DNA of 10,379 nucleotides from an archaeon (GTDB lineage: Archaea; Asgardarchaeota; Hermodarchaeia; Hermodarchaeales; Hermodarchaeaceae). Positions 1 through 5,570 of the stretch are shown piece by piece. A program made the translations under genes and the position numbers. Below the pieces are notes generated by a model. It worked only from the letters and a program-made list of their open reading frames with translations. It was not told the DNA's origin and made no database searches. Within the stretch, counting starts at the first letter, position 1. Each line of letters opens with the position of its first letter. The stretch spans positions 1 to 10,379 of the forward strand of contig JABXGX010000190.1 in NCBI GenBank assembly GCA_016550405.1, read 5' to 3'.

Positions 1-684
1 AGCAAGCTTTTCATTAATGAAGGCACGAACGCGATCAGTTAGCCCACTGGTATGAGCTTCGCGTTCGATTTGATGAATCGCCTCAATGGCGATTGTCATT
101 CGGTTTGGGTTCCCTTTGAGCCAGACAATTCCGTTTTGGCCCACGACGATATCGACTTGGAGGTCTGATTTTAGCATATTAATCATAGATCCCTTTCTCC
201 CTATCAGCCGTGGAACGCGAGTGGGGATAATATTCATCAGAATCCCCCCTCGAACTTTTCCTAGACCACGACCTAGGGTGGTTATGAGGGGATCTCGCGT
301 GCGATCTGCAGCAATGATTTCTGCGACGACGGTTTCCCCAATATCGTAGAATTGTCGAAGATTGTCTTTTGCGTGAACAGCATCACGCCGGGAGAGTGCG
401 TGCATAACAGGAAGCATAGCCGGATAGGGACTATGAAAATCGATGAGCCAGCCATTTAGGGTGACTTCCACAATCGTTCCAATTATGATATCACGAACTT
501 TGGGAATGTATTGCCCTTTCAAGGGAACAACATACACCATTTTACCTTTCATCTTCGCCACACCAATAACTGAGGCAAAGACTTTCTCTTGTTCCTTGTA
601 GGCTCCGTCTCCGTTGTGAAAATCACCTTCGGCGAGGAGCTGCCCAGGAACGACAATATCTTGTTGTTCAAAGTGGATTGACAC
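1..684 (-). CDS. rrp4: Exosome complex RNA-binding protein Rrp4 (3' end outside window)
   Basis: Cap subunit of the archaeal exosome, which binds RNA on top of the Rrp41/Rrp42 ring and feeds it to the phosphorolytic chamber. I translated 228 codons by hand from a GTG start; the frame is open to base 1, so the C-terminus lies off the edge. Visible parts are an N-terminal beta domain (about 1-60, with VPGQLLAEGDF), an S1 domain (about 62-135) and a KH domain (about 148-215) with the GxxG loop G162-R-K-G165. The stretch GRGLGKVRGG (138-147) before the KH domain is typical of Rrp4. A GGAGG ribosome binding site (700-696) shares its first base with the stop codon of the upstream SDO1 gene and sits 11 bases before the GTG, suggesting translational coupling. 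In other archaea rrp41 and rrp42 follow, and I would expect them just left of this window. Family assignment is firm; the total length is unknown. Confidence 0.95.
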   Translation of the reverse strand, partial: MSIHFEQQDIVVPGQLLAEGDFHNGDGAYKEQEKVFASVIGVAKMKGKMVYVVPLKGQYIPKVRDIIIGTIVEVTLNGWLIDFHSPYPAMLPVMHALSRRDAVHAKDNLRQFYDIGETVVAEIIAADRTRDPLITTLGRGLGKVRGGILMNIIPTRVPRLIGRKGSMINMLKSDLQVDIVVGQNGIVWLKGNPNRMTIAIEAIHQIEREAHTSGLTDRVRAFINEKLA

Positions 685-699
685 GTTAGGTAAAGCCTC

Positions 700-1443
700 C
701 TATAGTGTTTCCTTTTTTAGTATCTTTATTTCAGCACGACCACGAGTTAAATTGTTGAGCGCATCAATGAGCTCTCCACGGAGTCCAGCAGGAACCTCAA
801 CAATTGCGATCCACGACCCATCTTTTTGCCATTCGTCCTTTGCGATATGTCCTTGGTGCTCGACAATACCATAGGCTTTGGGAGCAAAGTCGGGGGGGAT
901 TTTTATTGCGATCTGTTGAATCTCCATTCGAATGGGAATTATGGGCTGTAAGGCTCTGACAACATCGCGGGCCTGCTCTTCGGCTTTCAGGGTTGAATCA
1001 ATGATGACATGGGCTTCATCCATGGCAGATTCGATTCGAGCAGGAGGATGAGGTAACCCAGTTTTGGGATTAATCGAGTTTCGCACAATAATGTCAATTA
1101 TTTGGCGTCGTCGTTTCTCAACCATCTCGCGTCGTTGTTCGGTTGTGAGTTGGAGTGAACCTTTTTCGAGTATGATTCGAGCCACTTCACGTTCATCTGT
1201 GGTCCCAAACGCCTCCTCTAAGGATTCTGTGGTAGCCTTTTTGCTTCGGAGAGCATCTTCAAAAATGGTATCACCTCGAAGAATTTCACGAAATTCGACC
1301 TCCTCTCCTTGTTTAAAGTTCCAAGCTAGTTTCGGGTCAACGATGATTTCGAAGCGATACCCATGTGAGTCCAATCGTGCTAATGCGGCATCACCTAAAT
1401 CGACTCGTTTGTCTCCGCGTATTCCACCCATTCCTGACATCAT
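700..1443 (-). CDS. sdo1: Ribosome maturation protein SDO1 (SBDS family)
   Basis: Archaeal orthologue of the Shwachman-Bodian-Diamond syndrome protein. In eukaryotes SBDS works with the GTPase EFL1 to release the anti-association factor eIF6 from the large subunit; archaeal SDO1 is thought to act in 50S maturation. The 247 residues match the usual archaeal length. The N-terminal FYSH domain covers about 15-100 and ends in the family motif EKGSLQLTTEQRR (93-105). The central helical domain contains INPKTGLPHPPARIE (124-138), an SBDS hallmark. The C-terminal ferredoxin-like domain is about 170-245. Start: AGAGGA lies five bases before the first of two adjacent ATG codons, and a third ATG at codon 5 is possible. 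It lies 17 bases after the psmA stop and its own stop overlaps the rrp4 ribosome binding site, so psmA-sdo1-rrp4 look like one transcript. Confidence 0.95.
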   Translation of the reverse strand: MMSGMGGIRGDKRVDLGDAALARLDSHGYRFEIIVDPKLAWNFKQGEEVEFREILRGDTIFEDALRSKKATTESLEEAFGTTDEREVARIILEKGSLQLTTEQRREMVEKRRRQIIDIIVRNSINPKTGLPHPPARIESAMDEAHVIIDSTLKAEEQARDVVRALQPIIPIRMEIQQIAIKIPPDFAPKAYGIVEHQGHIAKDEWQKDGSWIAIVEVPAGLRGELIDALNNLTRGRAEIKILKKETL

Positions 1444-1460
1444 GAAATCCTCTTTGTTTA

Positions 1461-2168
1461 TTAAACTGAATCCAGCAGCCGTTGTACTTCCTCTATGTCT
1501 AACTTAACGAATCTTTGTTCAGCTTTCGTAATTTTTGCTGCTACAAGTCCTTCGGGTTGTAGAGGAGAGGAGGCTGCGTCCTTAAGGATTCGAACCGCCA
1601 ACCGGAGAGCCGCGTCCGTAGTCAGAGTAGATGAGTATTCTTGTTCAAGTATGGTGTTCATTTGATCGGCGCCCATCCCTACAGCCTGAGCTTTATAGCT
1701 CCAAAAGGCACCAATTGGTGTTGTGAGGTAGAGTTGGGGAGTTGAATCAAAACCAATAATGAGCATCGAAACGCCATAGGGTCGCGTTCCACCCTGTTGT
1801 GTGTAAGATTGAATGTGATCACTGAGTTTCTTACTAAGCGTTTTTACTTGGATTGGTTCATCGAAGGTTAAGCGTTGGATTTGAGCCAGCTCACGAGCAT
1901 ACCGCACAAGTGACCGTGCATCACCAGATAAACCAGCAATGGCAGTGCCAATTGATTCATCGATGGTGTGGATTTTATCATTATGGTGAGGTTCTTGGAG
2001 CGGATGTTTTCTGAGTATAGCCGTCAAAATCGCACCATCCGAGCTACGAATTCCCAAAATAGGTGTACCCTTTCGAACCGCCTCAAAGGCGTATTCAACC
2101 TGAAATAGGCGTCCCTCAGGACTAAATGTAGTCAGAGCAATATCATAGCTTTGGGTGTCACCGAACAA
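1461..2168 (-). CDS. psmA: Proteasome subunit alpha (20S core outer ring)
   Basis: Forms the outer heptameric ring of the 20S proteasome, which gates substrate entry and docks ATPases such as PAN. The alpha-subunit signature is complete: YDIALTTFSPEG, then RLFQVEYAFEAV. The lysine of HNDKI aligns with Thermoplasma K66, the pocket residue that binds the ATPase C-terminal tail. No N-terminal catalytic threonine is present, as expected for alpha. Start choice: I prefer the TTG at 2168. It has GGAGG (2181-2177) eight bases upstream, and the product begins MFGDTQSYD, with seven residues before the Tyr-Asp gating pair exactly as in Thermoplasma. The in-frame ATG at 2183 would add five residues but has no clear ribosome binding site and lies across this one. 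First gene of psmA-sdo1-rrp4. Its usual upstream partners rpl15e/rpp30/pop5 are present but separated by two inserted genes. Confidence 0.96.
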   Translation of the reverse strand: MFGDTQSYDIALTTFSPEGRLFQVEYAFEAVRKGTPILGIRSSDGAILTAILRKHPLQEPHHNDKIHTIDESIGTAIAGLSGDARSLVRYARELAQIQRLTFDEPIQVKTLSKKLSDHIQSYTQQGGTRPYGVSMLIIGFDSTPQLYLTTPIGAFWSYKAQAVGMGADQMNTILEQEYSSTLTTDAALRLAVRILKDAASSPLQPEGLVAAKITKAEQRFVKLDIEEVQRLLDSV

Positions 2169-2176
2169 TGAGGGGT

Positions 2177-2181
2177 CCTCC
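2177..2181 (-). promoter_or_regulatory. Shine-Dalgarno site deciding the psmA start
   Basis: GGAGG read on the minus strand, eight bases before a TTG at 2168-2166. Its first G is the third base of an upstream in-frame ATG (2183-2181). A TTG start with GGAGG is also seen at the GTPase gene (6617-6621 before TTG 6631), so this organism appears to accept such starts. Confidence 0.6.
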
Positions 2182-2191
2182 ATAAACGCCT

Positions 2192-2225
2192 AATAAGAAG
2201 GGAGTTCTTTGAAAGCCCTCTTACT
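2192..2225 (-). promoter_or_regulatory. Hairpin in the psmA leader (or terminator of the upstream gene)
   Basis: On the minus strand the arm 2225-2216 (AGTAAGAGGG) pairs with 2202-2192 (CCCTTCTTATT), with one bulged U and one G-U pair, around a 13-base loop. That makes ten pairs ending ten bases before the psmA GGAGG. It could be a leader structure on psmA mRNA. Alternatively it could mark the 3' end of the membrane-protein transcript, since the distal arm is pyrimidine-rich. The pairing is seen directly; the role is inference. Confidence 0.45.
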
Positions 2226-2263
2226 TTTCGTTGGTCTTGCAGGTTTGCCGATTAGCAGCAACG

Positions 2264-2273
2264 CCTTTAAAAT
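2264..2273 (-). promoter_or_regulatory. Putative TATA box for psmA-sdo1-rrp4
   Basis: The minus-strand sequence GATTTTAAAG resembles an archaeal TATA box. Initiation about 25 bases downstream (near 2243) would give a leader of about 75 bases that contains the hairpin at 2192-2225. It is the best AT-rich match in the 148-base gap between the membrane gene and psmA. Spacing and consensus support it, but no transcript data do. Confidence 0.4.
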
Positions 2274-2316
2274 CTTGTTATTAGCAGAATCGGGTTTCAC
2301 GAACAATGGATGCTAA

Positions 2317-2697
2317 TTAATCTTGGGCTGTATGAAGATAGTAAATGACGCCGATGCAAAGAAGGCCAGTCAACAAGGCGTGCAACCAGCTGAAGCCTAT
2401 AAAGGCAATCACAACTACAATGATAAGAAAGATGATGAGTTCAAACCAGCCAGCAGTTTCGCCATAAAATTCCCGAAGATTTCCGAACAGAACGACAAGT
2501 CCAATGAACATTAGAACAAGGAGTAAAATGGCTATTACTCCAGTACCAACAGGACCAAGTAAATCAAGGAATGGTCCAACGGAACCCCAGCGGGTTATCA
2601 TCACGGCAATGAGAATACTAAAGATGATAATGGTGACAGTACTAATTATCATACTGCGGCGCATGAATTGGCGATCTCGAGATTTATCTTTAGACAT
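2317..2697 (-). CDS. Small membrane protein with four predicted helices, function unknown
   Basis: I do not recognise the family. From the ATG at 2697 the product is 126 residues. It has a charged N-terminus (MSKDKSRDRQFMRR), then hydrophobic spans at about 16-36, 51-72, 84-104 and 105-122, the last two separated only by a tight turn. The loop between spans 2 and 3 carries LREFYGE. There is no signal peptidase site, metal motif or soluble domain. Start: GAGG lies 12 bases before this ATG; an in-frame TTG at 2709 directly abuts the GAGG and is less likely. It is divergent from the JAMM gene with an 87-base gap containing a palindromic TATA-like element. It lies upstream of psmA on the same strand but 148 bases away, so co-transcription is uncertain. 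It is not part of the conserved archaeal order at this locus. Confidence 0.8.
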   Translation of the reverse strand: MSKDKSRDRQFMRRSMIISTVTIIIFSILIAVMITRWGSVGPFLDLLGPVGTGVIAILLLVLMFIGLVVLFGNLREFYGETAGWFELIIFLIIVVVIAFIGFSWLHALLTGLLCIGVIYYLHTAQD

Positions 2698-2752
2698 CGC
2701 TGGGAGCAACCTCGGGTCAGGCGGCTTGAGATGCGAAGACTCAAAAGGTGAG

Positions 2753-2766
2753 AGACTTTTAAGTCT
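2753..2766. promoter_or_regulatory. Palindromic TATA-like element in the divergent membrane protein / JAMM gap
   Basis: AGACTTTTAAGTCT is an inverted repeat (AGACTT / AAGTCT) with a TTTTAA core, so it can be read as a TATA box on either strand. Its centre is about 25 bases before the JAMM ATG (2785), which would give a leaderless or nearly leaderless JAMM mRNA. In the other direction initiation near 2733 would give a leader of about 36 bases for the membrane protein. It could also be a regulator's operator. Confidence 0.4.
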
Positions 2767-2784
2767 TTGGCTGGGGGTTCATTC

Positions 2785-3222
2785 ATGATTCCACCCCGGA
2801 TTGCTCGAATTCAGTTAACGTCTATGCAACGACGGCAGTTATACGGAATTCGTCGCCGGGCTTTTCCCAAAGAAGGTTGTGCCTTACTTCTTGGGACCTA
2901 TCTTGATAATGGATTAACCGCCAAAGTTATTCGGGTTGCCGAAACGAAAAATATCGCTCAGTCTATAACAGCATTTGAAATTGACCCTGAACACCAATTC
3001 TCTATTCTTACTGCCGCGGCAGAAGAAGGACTCGAACAAGTTGGTATATACCACTCCCATCCCGCTCCTCCAGAACCTTCTGCTAGCGACCTGGAATTCA
3101 TGCAGTATAATCCATGCGTCTGGATCATAGACGGCTTGAAAAATCTGAGATTTCGTATGAGCGCCTATCAGCTTTTGCAGGGATTTCTGATATCCGTTGA
3201 TATCAAGACCGTGCTTAGATAA
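2785..3222 (+). CDS. JAMM/MPN+ (Mov34/JAB) metalloprotease
   Basis: Predicted zinc-dependent isopeptidase of the JAMM family, whose members include proteasomal Rpn11 and the archaeal desampylase HvJAMM1. From the ATG at 2785 it has 145 residues, the usual size of a stand-alone prokaryotic JAMM domain. The full motif is visible: catalytic Glu30 (in FPKEGCALLLG), zinc ligands His90 and His92 in YHSHP, then Ser99-x-x-Asp102. The spacing between His92 and Ser99 is six residues, one less than in AfJAMM. No signal peptide or membrane span is present, so it is probably cytosolic. Start: GGGGG (2773-2777) is seven bases upstream of the ATG; a TTG at 2767 is in frame but unsupported. It is the only plus-strand gene between pop5 and psmA. 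The likely substrate is a ubiquitin-like modifier on a protein or small molecule; no MoaD/ThiS/Urm1-like gene is in view, so the substrate is unknown. Confidence 0.9.
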   Translation: MIPPRIARIQLTSMQRRQLYGIRRRAFPKEGCALLLGTYLDNGLTAKVIRVAETKNIAQSITAFEIDPEHQFSILTAAAEEGLEQVGIYHSHPAPPEPSASDLEFMQYNPCVWIIDGLKNLRFRMSAYQLLQGFLISVDIKTVLR

Positions 3223-3396
3223 AATGAAGAGGTGGGGGCTCTCGGCTCGTCGCGAGATCGTCATAGCACAAGGCTCAGTTTGGAGCGGCGTGGCTTCACT
3301 GAACCCCAGAGAGTTGTCGGTGAGGCGGGTTTTATCTGTTTTGGCTGCTGAACTCAGCCTCTGTCAGATTCTCAACGTGTAACTGATCTGCCCATG
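3223..3396 (+). ncRNA. Candidate structured non-coding RNA or JAMM 3' UTR (unassigned)
   Basis: This convergent gap between the JAMM and pop5 stop codons has no convincing ORF. By my hand count it is about 55% G+C, richer than the other gaps in the window, which look clearly AT-rich. On the plus strand three compact hairpins can be drawn: 3240-3257 (TCTCG/CGAGA), 3272-3305 (GGAGC/GCTTC above TCAGT/ACTGA above GG/CC) and 3343-3359 (GGCTG/CAGCC). I could not match it to tRNA, SRP RNA, RNase P RNA or a C/D or H/ACA guide RNA. The strand is a guess, since DNA inverted repeats fold either way. It may instead be the structured tail of the JAMM mRNA. Confidence 0.3.
3330..3342 (+). terminator. Possible T-tract terminator for the JAMM transcript
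   Basis: TTTTATCTGTTTT follows a G-rich stretch (GAGGCGGG) about 110 bases after the JAMM stop codon. Archaeal RNA polymerase often stops at such U-rich tracts. The interruption ATCTG makes it a weak example. Confidence 0.3.
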
Positions 3397-3753
3397 TTAT
3401 CGATGTTTTCGTGCTTTGATGACTTTAGTTGCGTCGAGTTCAGGTAGATGTGAGACTGCTTTTCGGATAGTGCCACTAACACCTATAACATGAAGAAGCA
3501 CTGGCGTAGAATTGACTTGAGTAAGCGTTGCTAGAGCGGCTCGAAGAGGGCGAACTTGTGTGTGTTGGCAACGGACTATAGCACAGGAGTCTTCAGGATG
3601 ATACGATGTTAACCAAAACCCTATCCGACTTACTCCCAACTCGCCGTATAACTGGGTTAACTGGTGCCAAATTGCATTTCGAAAGTCTGTTTCCGATGGG
3701 AGTTTCGCTGAAGAATAAACCCGGAGAGCCAGATACCTTTGACGCGATTGCAT
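3397..3753 (-). CDS. rnp2: Ribonuclease P protein component 2 (Pop5/Rpp14 family)
   Basis: Archaeal Pop5 pairs with Rpp30 and, with the RNase P RNA, helps build the active core that removes 5' leaders from pre-tRNAs. The product is 118 residues, normal for the family. It begins with QRYLALRV (5-12), the first strand of the alpha/beta sandwich. It then has the DFRNAIWHQLTQLYGELG helix (23-40), IVRCQHTQVRPLRAAL (59-74) and near the end the diagnostic GVSGTIRKA (91-99). The ATG is only two bases after the rpp30 stop, and GGAGG lies inside the last codons of rpp30, so the two subunits are probably made together. In related archaeal operons psmA follows directly; here the next minus-strand gene is a membrane protein about 700 bases away. 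Confidence 0.92.
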   Translation of the reverse strand: MQSRQRYLALRVYSSAKLPSETDFRNAIWHQLTQLYGELGVSRIGFWLTSYHPEDSCAIVRCQHTQVRPLRAALATLTQVNSTPVLLHVIGVSGTIRKAVSHLPELDATKVIKARKHR

Positions 3754-3755
3754 GT

Positions 3756-4433
3756 TTATGATTTCCTCCCTGGCTTTGCTTCCTGAGTTTTTTGAATCAA
3801 AGTTACCAGAGTTGTTGGTGTTTCATGCATGGCTATCTTTGCGGATTCCTCGGAAACCGAGGCTAAATAGCTGAGTGCTTCTAATTCTTTGGGAGCACGC
3901 AGTTCAAAGGAATGGCTAGCGCCAGAGGTAAAAATGAAAGGGCAATTTGCTCGTTCTAAATGATCGATGGCGGTATGCATTACTCGCATTAAACGTGACC
4001 TAAAGGACCCAGTTAGCTTCAACAGATTGTGAAGACACAATTCTACAGGTTTGTCGTGATTTGCCATTATTCGTGCGACCTTGGAATCAACTGTGAGGTA
4101 ATCCTCAACATCATTGAGCATCACCATGTGAATGGAGGGAATCTCAGCTGCTACATGCCATATTAGTTTCGAGCGGCCATGGATGACAAGTAAGTCAGTC
4201 TGTTGGGCATGTTTTTTTACCCGCACACGAAGATGTGCAGCACTTCGGGGGAACAAGGTCATTCGATGTAGAATATCAAGTGATGGAAATTTCTCGTCTG
4301 GTTGAATTCTTTGAGGTGATTCGAGGGCGATTCCAAGATATCCCAGTTGAGTTGCCATTTGTTTTATCTGTATGAGCTCCTCTTCGTTTTCGTGTGAATC
4401 GAAACGAATGTGGAGGTCATATGTACGCATCAT
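3756..4433 (-). CDS. rnp3: Ribonuclease P protein component 3 (Rpp30)
   Basis: TIM-barrel subunit of archaeal RNase P that forms a heterotetramer with Pop5 and supports cleavage by the RNA subunit. The 225 residues fit the family. Visible marks are the first strand YDLHIRFD (5-12), GYLGIALE (31-38), LLVIHGRSKLIW (81-92), VELCLHNLLKL (130-140) and the C-terminal pair FIFTSGAS (166-173) and ELRAPKELEALSYL (177-190), the latter typical of Rpp30. The last twenty or so residues are polar and probably unstructured. Two ATG codons in tandem are possible starts; only a weak AGGA lies upstream. It begins nine bases after the stop of the RNA-binding gene and ends two bases before pop5, so it is in mid-operon. 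Confidence 0.93.
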   Translation of the reverse strand: MMRTYDLHIRFDSHENEEELIQIKQMATQLGYLGIALESPQRIQPDEKFPSLDILHRMTLFPRSAAHLRVRVKKHAQQTDLLVIHGRSKLIWHVAAEIPSIHMVMLNDVEDYLTVDSKVARIMANHDKPVELCLHNLLKLTGSFRSRLMRVMHTAIDHLERANCPFIFTSGASHSFELRAPKELEALSYLASVSEESAKIAMHETPTTLVTLIQKTQEAKPGRKS

Positions 4434-4442
4434 ATTCCAATC

Positions 4443-4901
4443 CTAGATGAGGTTGAATTGTCGACATAGATGTTCTAGCGTGTTTTGAGATAGTTTTCGT
4501 CCGGAAAATCGTACAACTAAACGAATTGAGTCACCACGATTTATTAATTGAACTCGCCCTTGATAAGCCTCCTGTTTATTGAGCCGTAAAAAAAGCTGGC
4601 CTTTCTGATTTATTCGTGAGGTTAAGGTCTTTTGGATTTTGATGCGGTCTTCAGGAGAGAGTTGTTGTCCAATTGCGGTAAGAGCTTGCGTAACTAGTGC
4701 GGGCTTCGTGATTTGAATAGTAAGACGAATAATCGGATTGTGATAATGACCACGGAGGGTTGTGGATTTAAGATCAAGCGTGCGGCGCATAGCAGCTGGA
4801 AAAAGGTTCTGAATGGCCTGTCGAACTTTTTCTTCCTCTTCTGTTGCTTGAACAGAGGCTTGCACATCTAAACGGACTGGTCCGCTTTCTGATGTGGCCA
4901 C
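4443..4901 (-). CDS. PF01877/COG1325 RNA-binding protein, predicted exosome-associated
   Basis: A 152-residue basic protein between rpl15e and rpp30. That is the characteristic position of the archaeal COG1325 family (PF01877, formerly DUF54), described as an RNA-binding protein with a dsRBD-like fold and predicted to work with the exosome. I assign it from position plus visible pattern: an N-terminal strand-helix unit with EEEEKVRQAIQNLFP (21-35), a central LRGHYHNPIIRLTI strand pair, and a C-terminal RVQLINRGDSIRLVVRF hairpin (115-131). Its exact function has not been settled. The start is a GTG at 4901 with GGAG about 12 bases upstream, a loose fit; a shorter start at GTG codon 13 cannot be excluded. 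The gap from rpl15e is 28 bases. Confidence 0.85.
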   Translation of the reverse strand: MATSESGPVRLDVQASVQATEEEEKVRQAIQNLFPAAMRRTLDLKSTTLRGHYHNPIIRLTIQITKPALVTQALTAIGQQLSPEDRIKIQKTLTSRINQKGQLFLRLNKQEAYQGRVQLINRGDSIRLVVRFSGRKLSQNTLEHLCRQFNLI

Positions 4902-4929
4902 GGATTATCCACGCTCCATCAGGTGGTTG

Positions 4930-5505
4930 CTATTTCCCACGACGGCCATATTTGCCAATACTTGGACGGAGCTTCTCTGCACCAGTTCCACGATGGCGTA
5001 GTCCACGAGAGGTTTTTCCGGCGGGTGTAAGGCCTCGAAAAACTCGACCTTTGTGCGTTGGATCACAAACCCAGTTAATTCGCGAATCTGCTTGAATTGC
5101 AGGATGAGCGGGATCTACGAGTACGATTTCATACCAGAGATTCTTACCATCTTCAGCAATGTAATATGAGCCTAAAACTCGCATGTTTGGAAATTTACGA
5201 GCGGTTCGCTCCTCAGCAATCCACTGACGACTACGACTGGGAGTGATTTTCACCGTTCCCATCTTTTTGGGCTTACGTCCCATAATTGGTCGTTGTTTCC
5301 GCCGAGAGCCGCGAGGTATACGTTGGCGTACGATAATGTAGCCTTGTTTAGCACGATACCCGATTTGTCGGGCTCGATCAAGGCGGGTTGGTCTCTCAAT
5401 GCGAGTAGTTGCAGCTTCTTTTCGCCACTCAATTAGCCGGGACCGAATAATGGCTTTGAGATCTTTGTCGTGGCTGGCATATAACTCGCTGATATGCTTG
5501 TACAT
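4930..5505 (-). CDS. rpl15e: 50S ribosomal protein L15e
   Basis: Archaeal/eukaryotic large-subunit protein that lies deep in rRNA. The 191 residues are highly basic and match the family from end to end. It starts MYKHISELYA, then GYRAKQGYIIVRQRIPRG (49-66), GRKPKKMG (76-83), the long conserved centre RTARKFPNMRVLGSYYIAEDG (100-120) with WYEIVLVDPAHP (124-135), and the C-terminal FRGLTPAGKTSRGLRHRG (156-173). GGAGG (5521-5517) lies 11 bases before the ATG. It is the first gene of rpl15e - RNA-binding protein - rpp30 - pop5, and a good TATA box lies about 50 bases upstream. There is no sign of truncation. Confidence 0.97.
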   Translation of the reverse strand: MYKHISELYASHDKDLKAIIRSRLIEWRKEAATTRIERPTRLDRARQIGYRAKQGYIIVRQRIPRGSRRKQRPIMGRKPKKMGTVKITPSRSRQWIAEERTARKFPNMRVLGSYYIAEDGKNLWYEIVLVDPAHPAIQADSRINWVCDPTHKGRVFRGLTPAGKTSRGLRHRGTGAEKLRPSIGKYGRRGK

Positions 5506-5550
5506 TGTTGCATACGCCTCCGCGTAATAAGGGATAGCGAACCGCCATTG

Positions 5551-5560
5551 CCTATAAAAT
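5551..5560 (-). promoter_or_regulatory. TATA box of the rpl15e-rpp30-pop5 operon
   Basis: The minus-strand ATTTTATAGG, preceded by AACA as a possible BRE, is a near-consensus archaeal TATA box. Its centre is about 50 bases before the rpl15e ATG, predicting initiation near 5530 and a leader of about 25 bases that still includes GGAGG. It lies in the 65-base gap after the serA stop codon, which separates serA transcription from this operon. Confidence 0.6.
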
Positions 5561-5570
5561 TGTTATGCTA

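Noticed and set aside
86..349. Plus-strand open frame of 87 codons
   Set aside because: Antisense to the S1/KH region of rrp4; Pro/Arg-rich shadow.
1064..1507. Plus-strand open frame of 147 codons
   Set aside because: Lies antisense to sdo1 and the end of psmA, both clearly real; the translation is Ser/Arg-rich shadow composition.
3271..3289. tRNA D-arm-like stretch (GCTCAGTTTGGAGC)
   Set aside because: No T-arm with a TTC-type loop, no matching acceptor stem and no anticodon arm in the right place; the bases pair better in a different hairpin.
3343..3359. Anticodon-arm-like hairpin with a seven-base loop reading GAA at the anticodon position
   Set aside because: Position 37 would be C, which is atypical, and neither D-arm nor T-arm can be drawn around it.
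3197..3382. Plus-strand 61-codon ORF across the GC-rich gap
   Set aside because: No ribosome binding site, overlaps the JAMM end, and no protein-like pattern.
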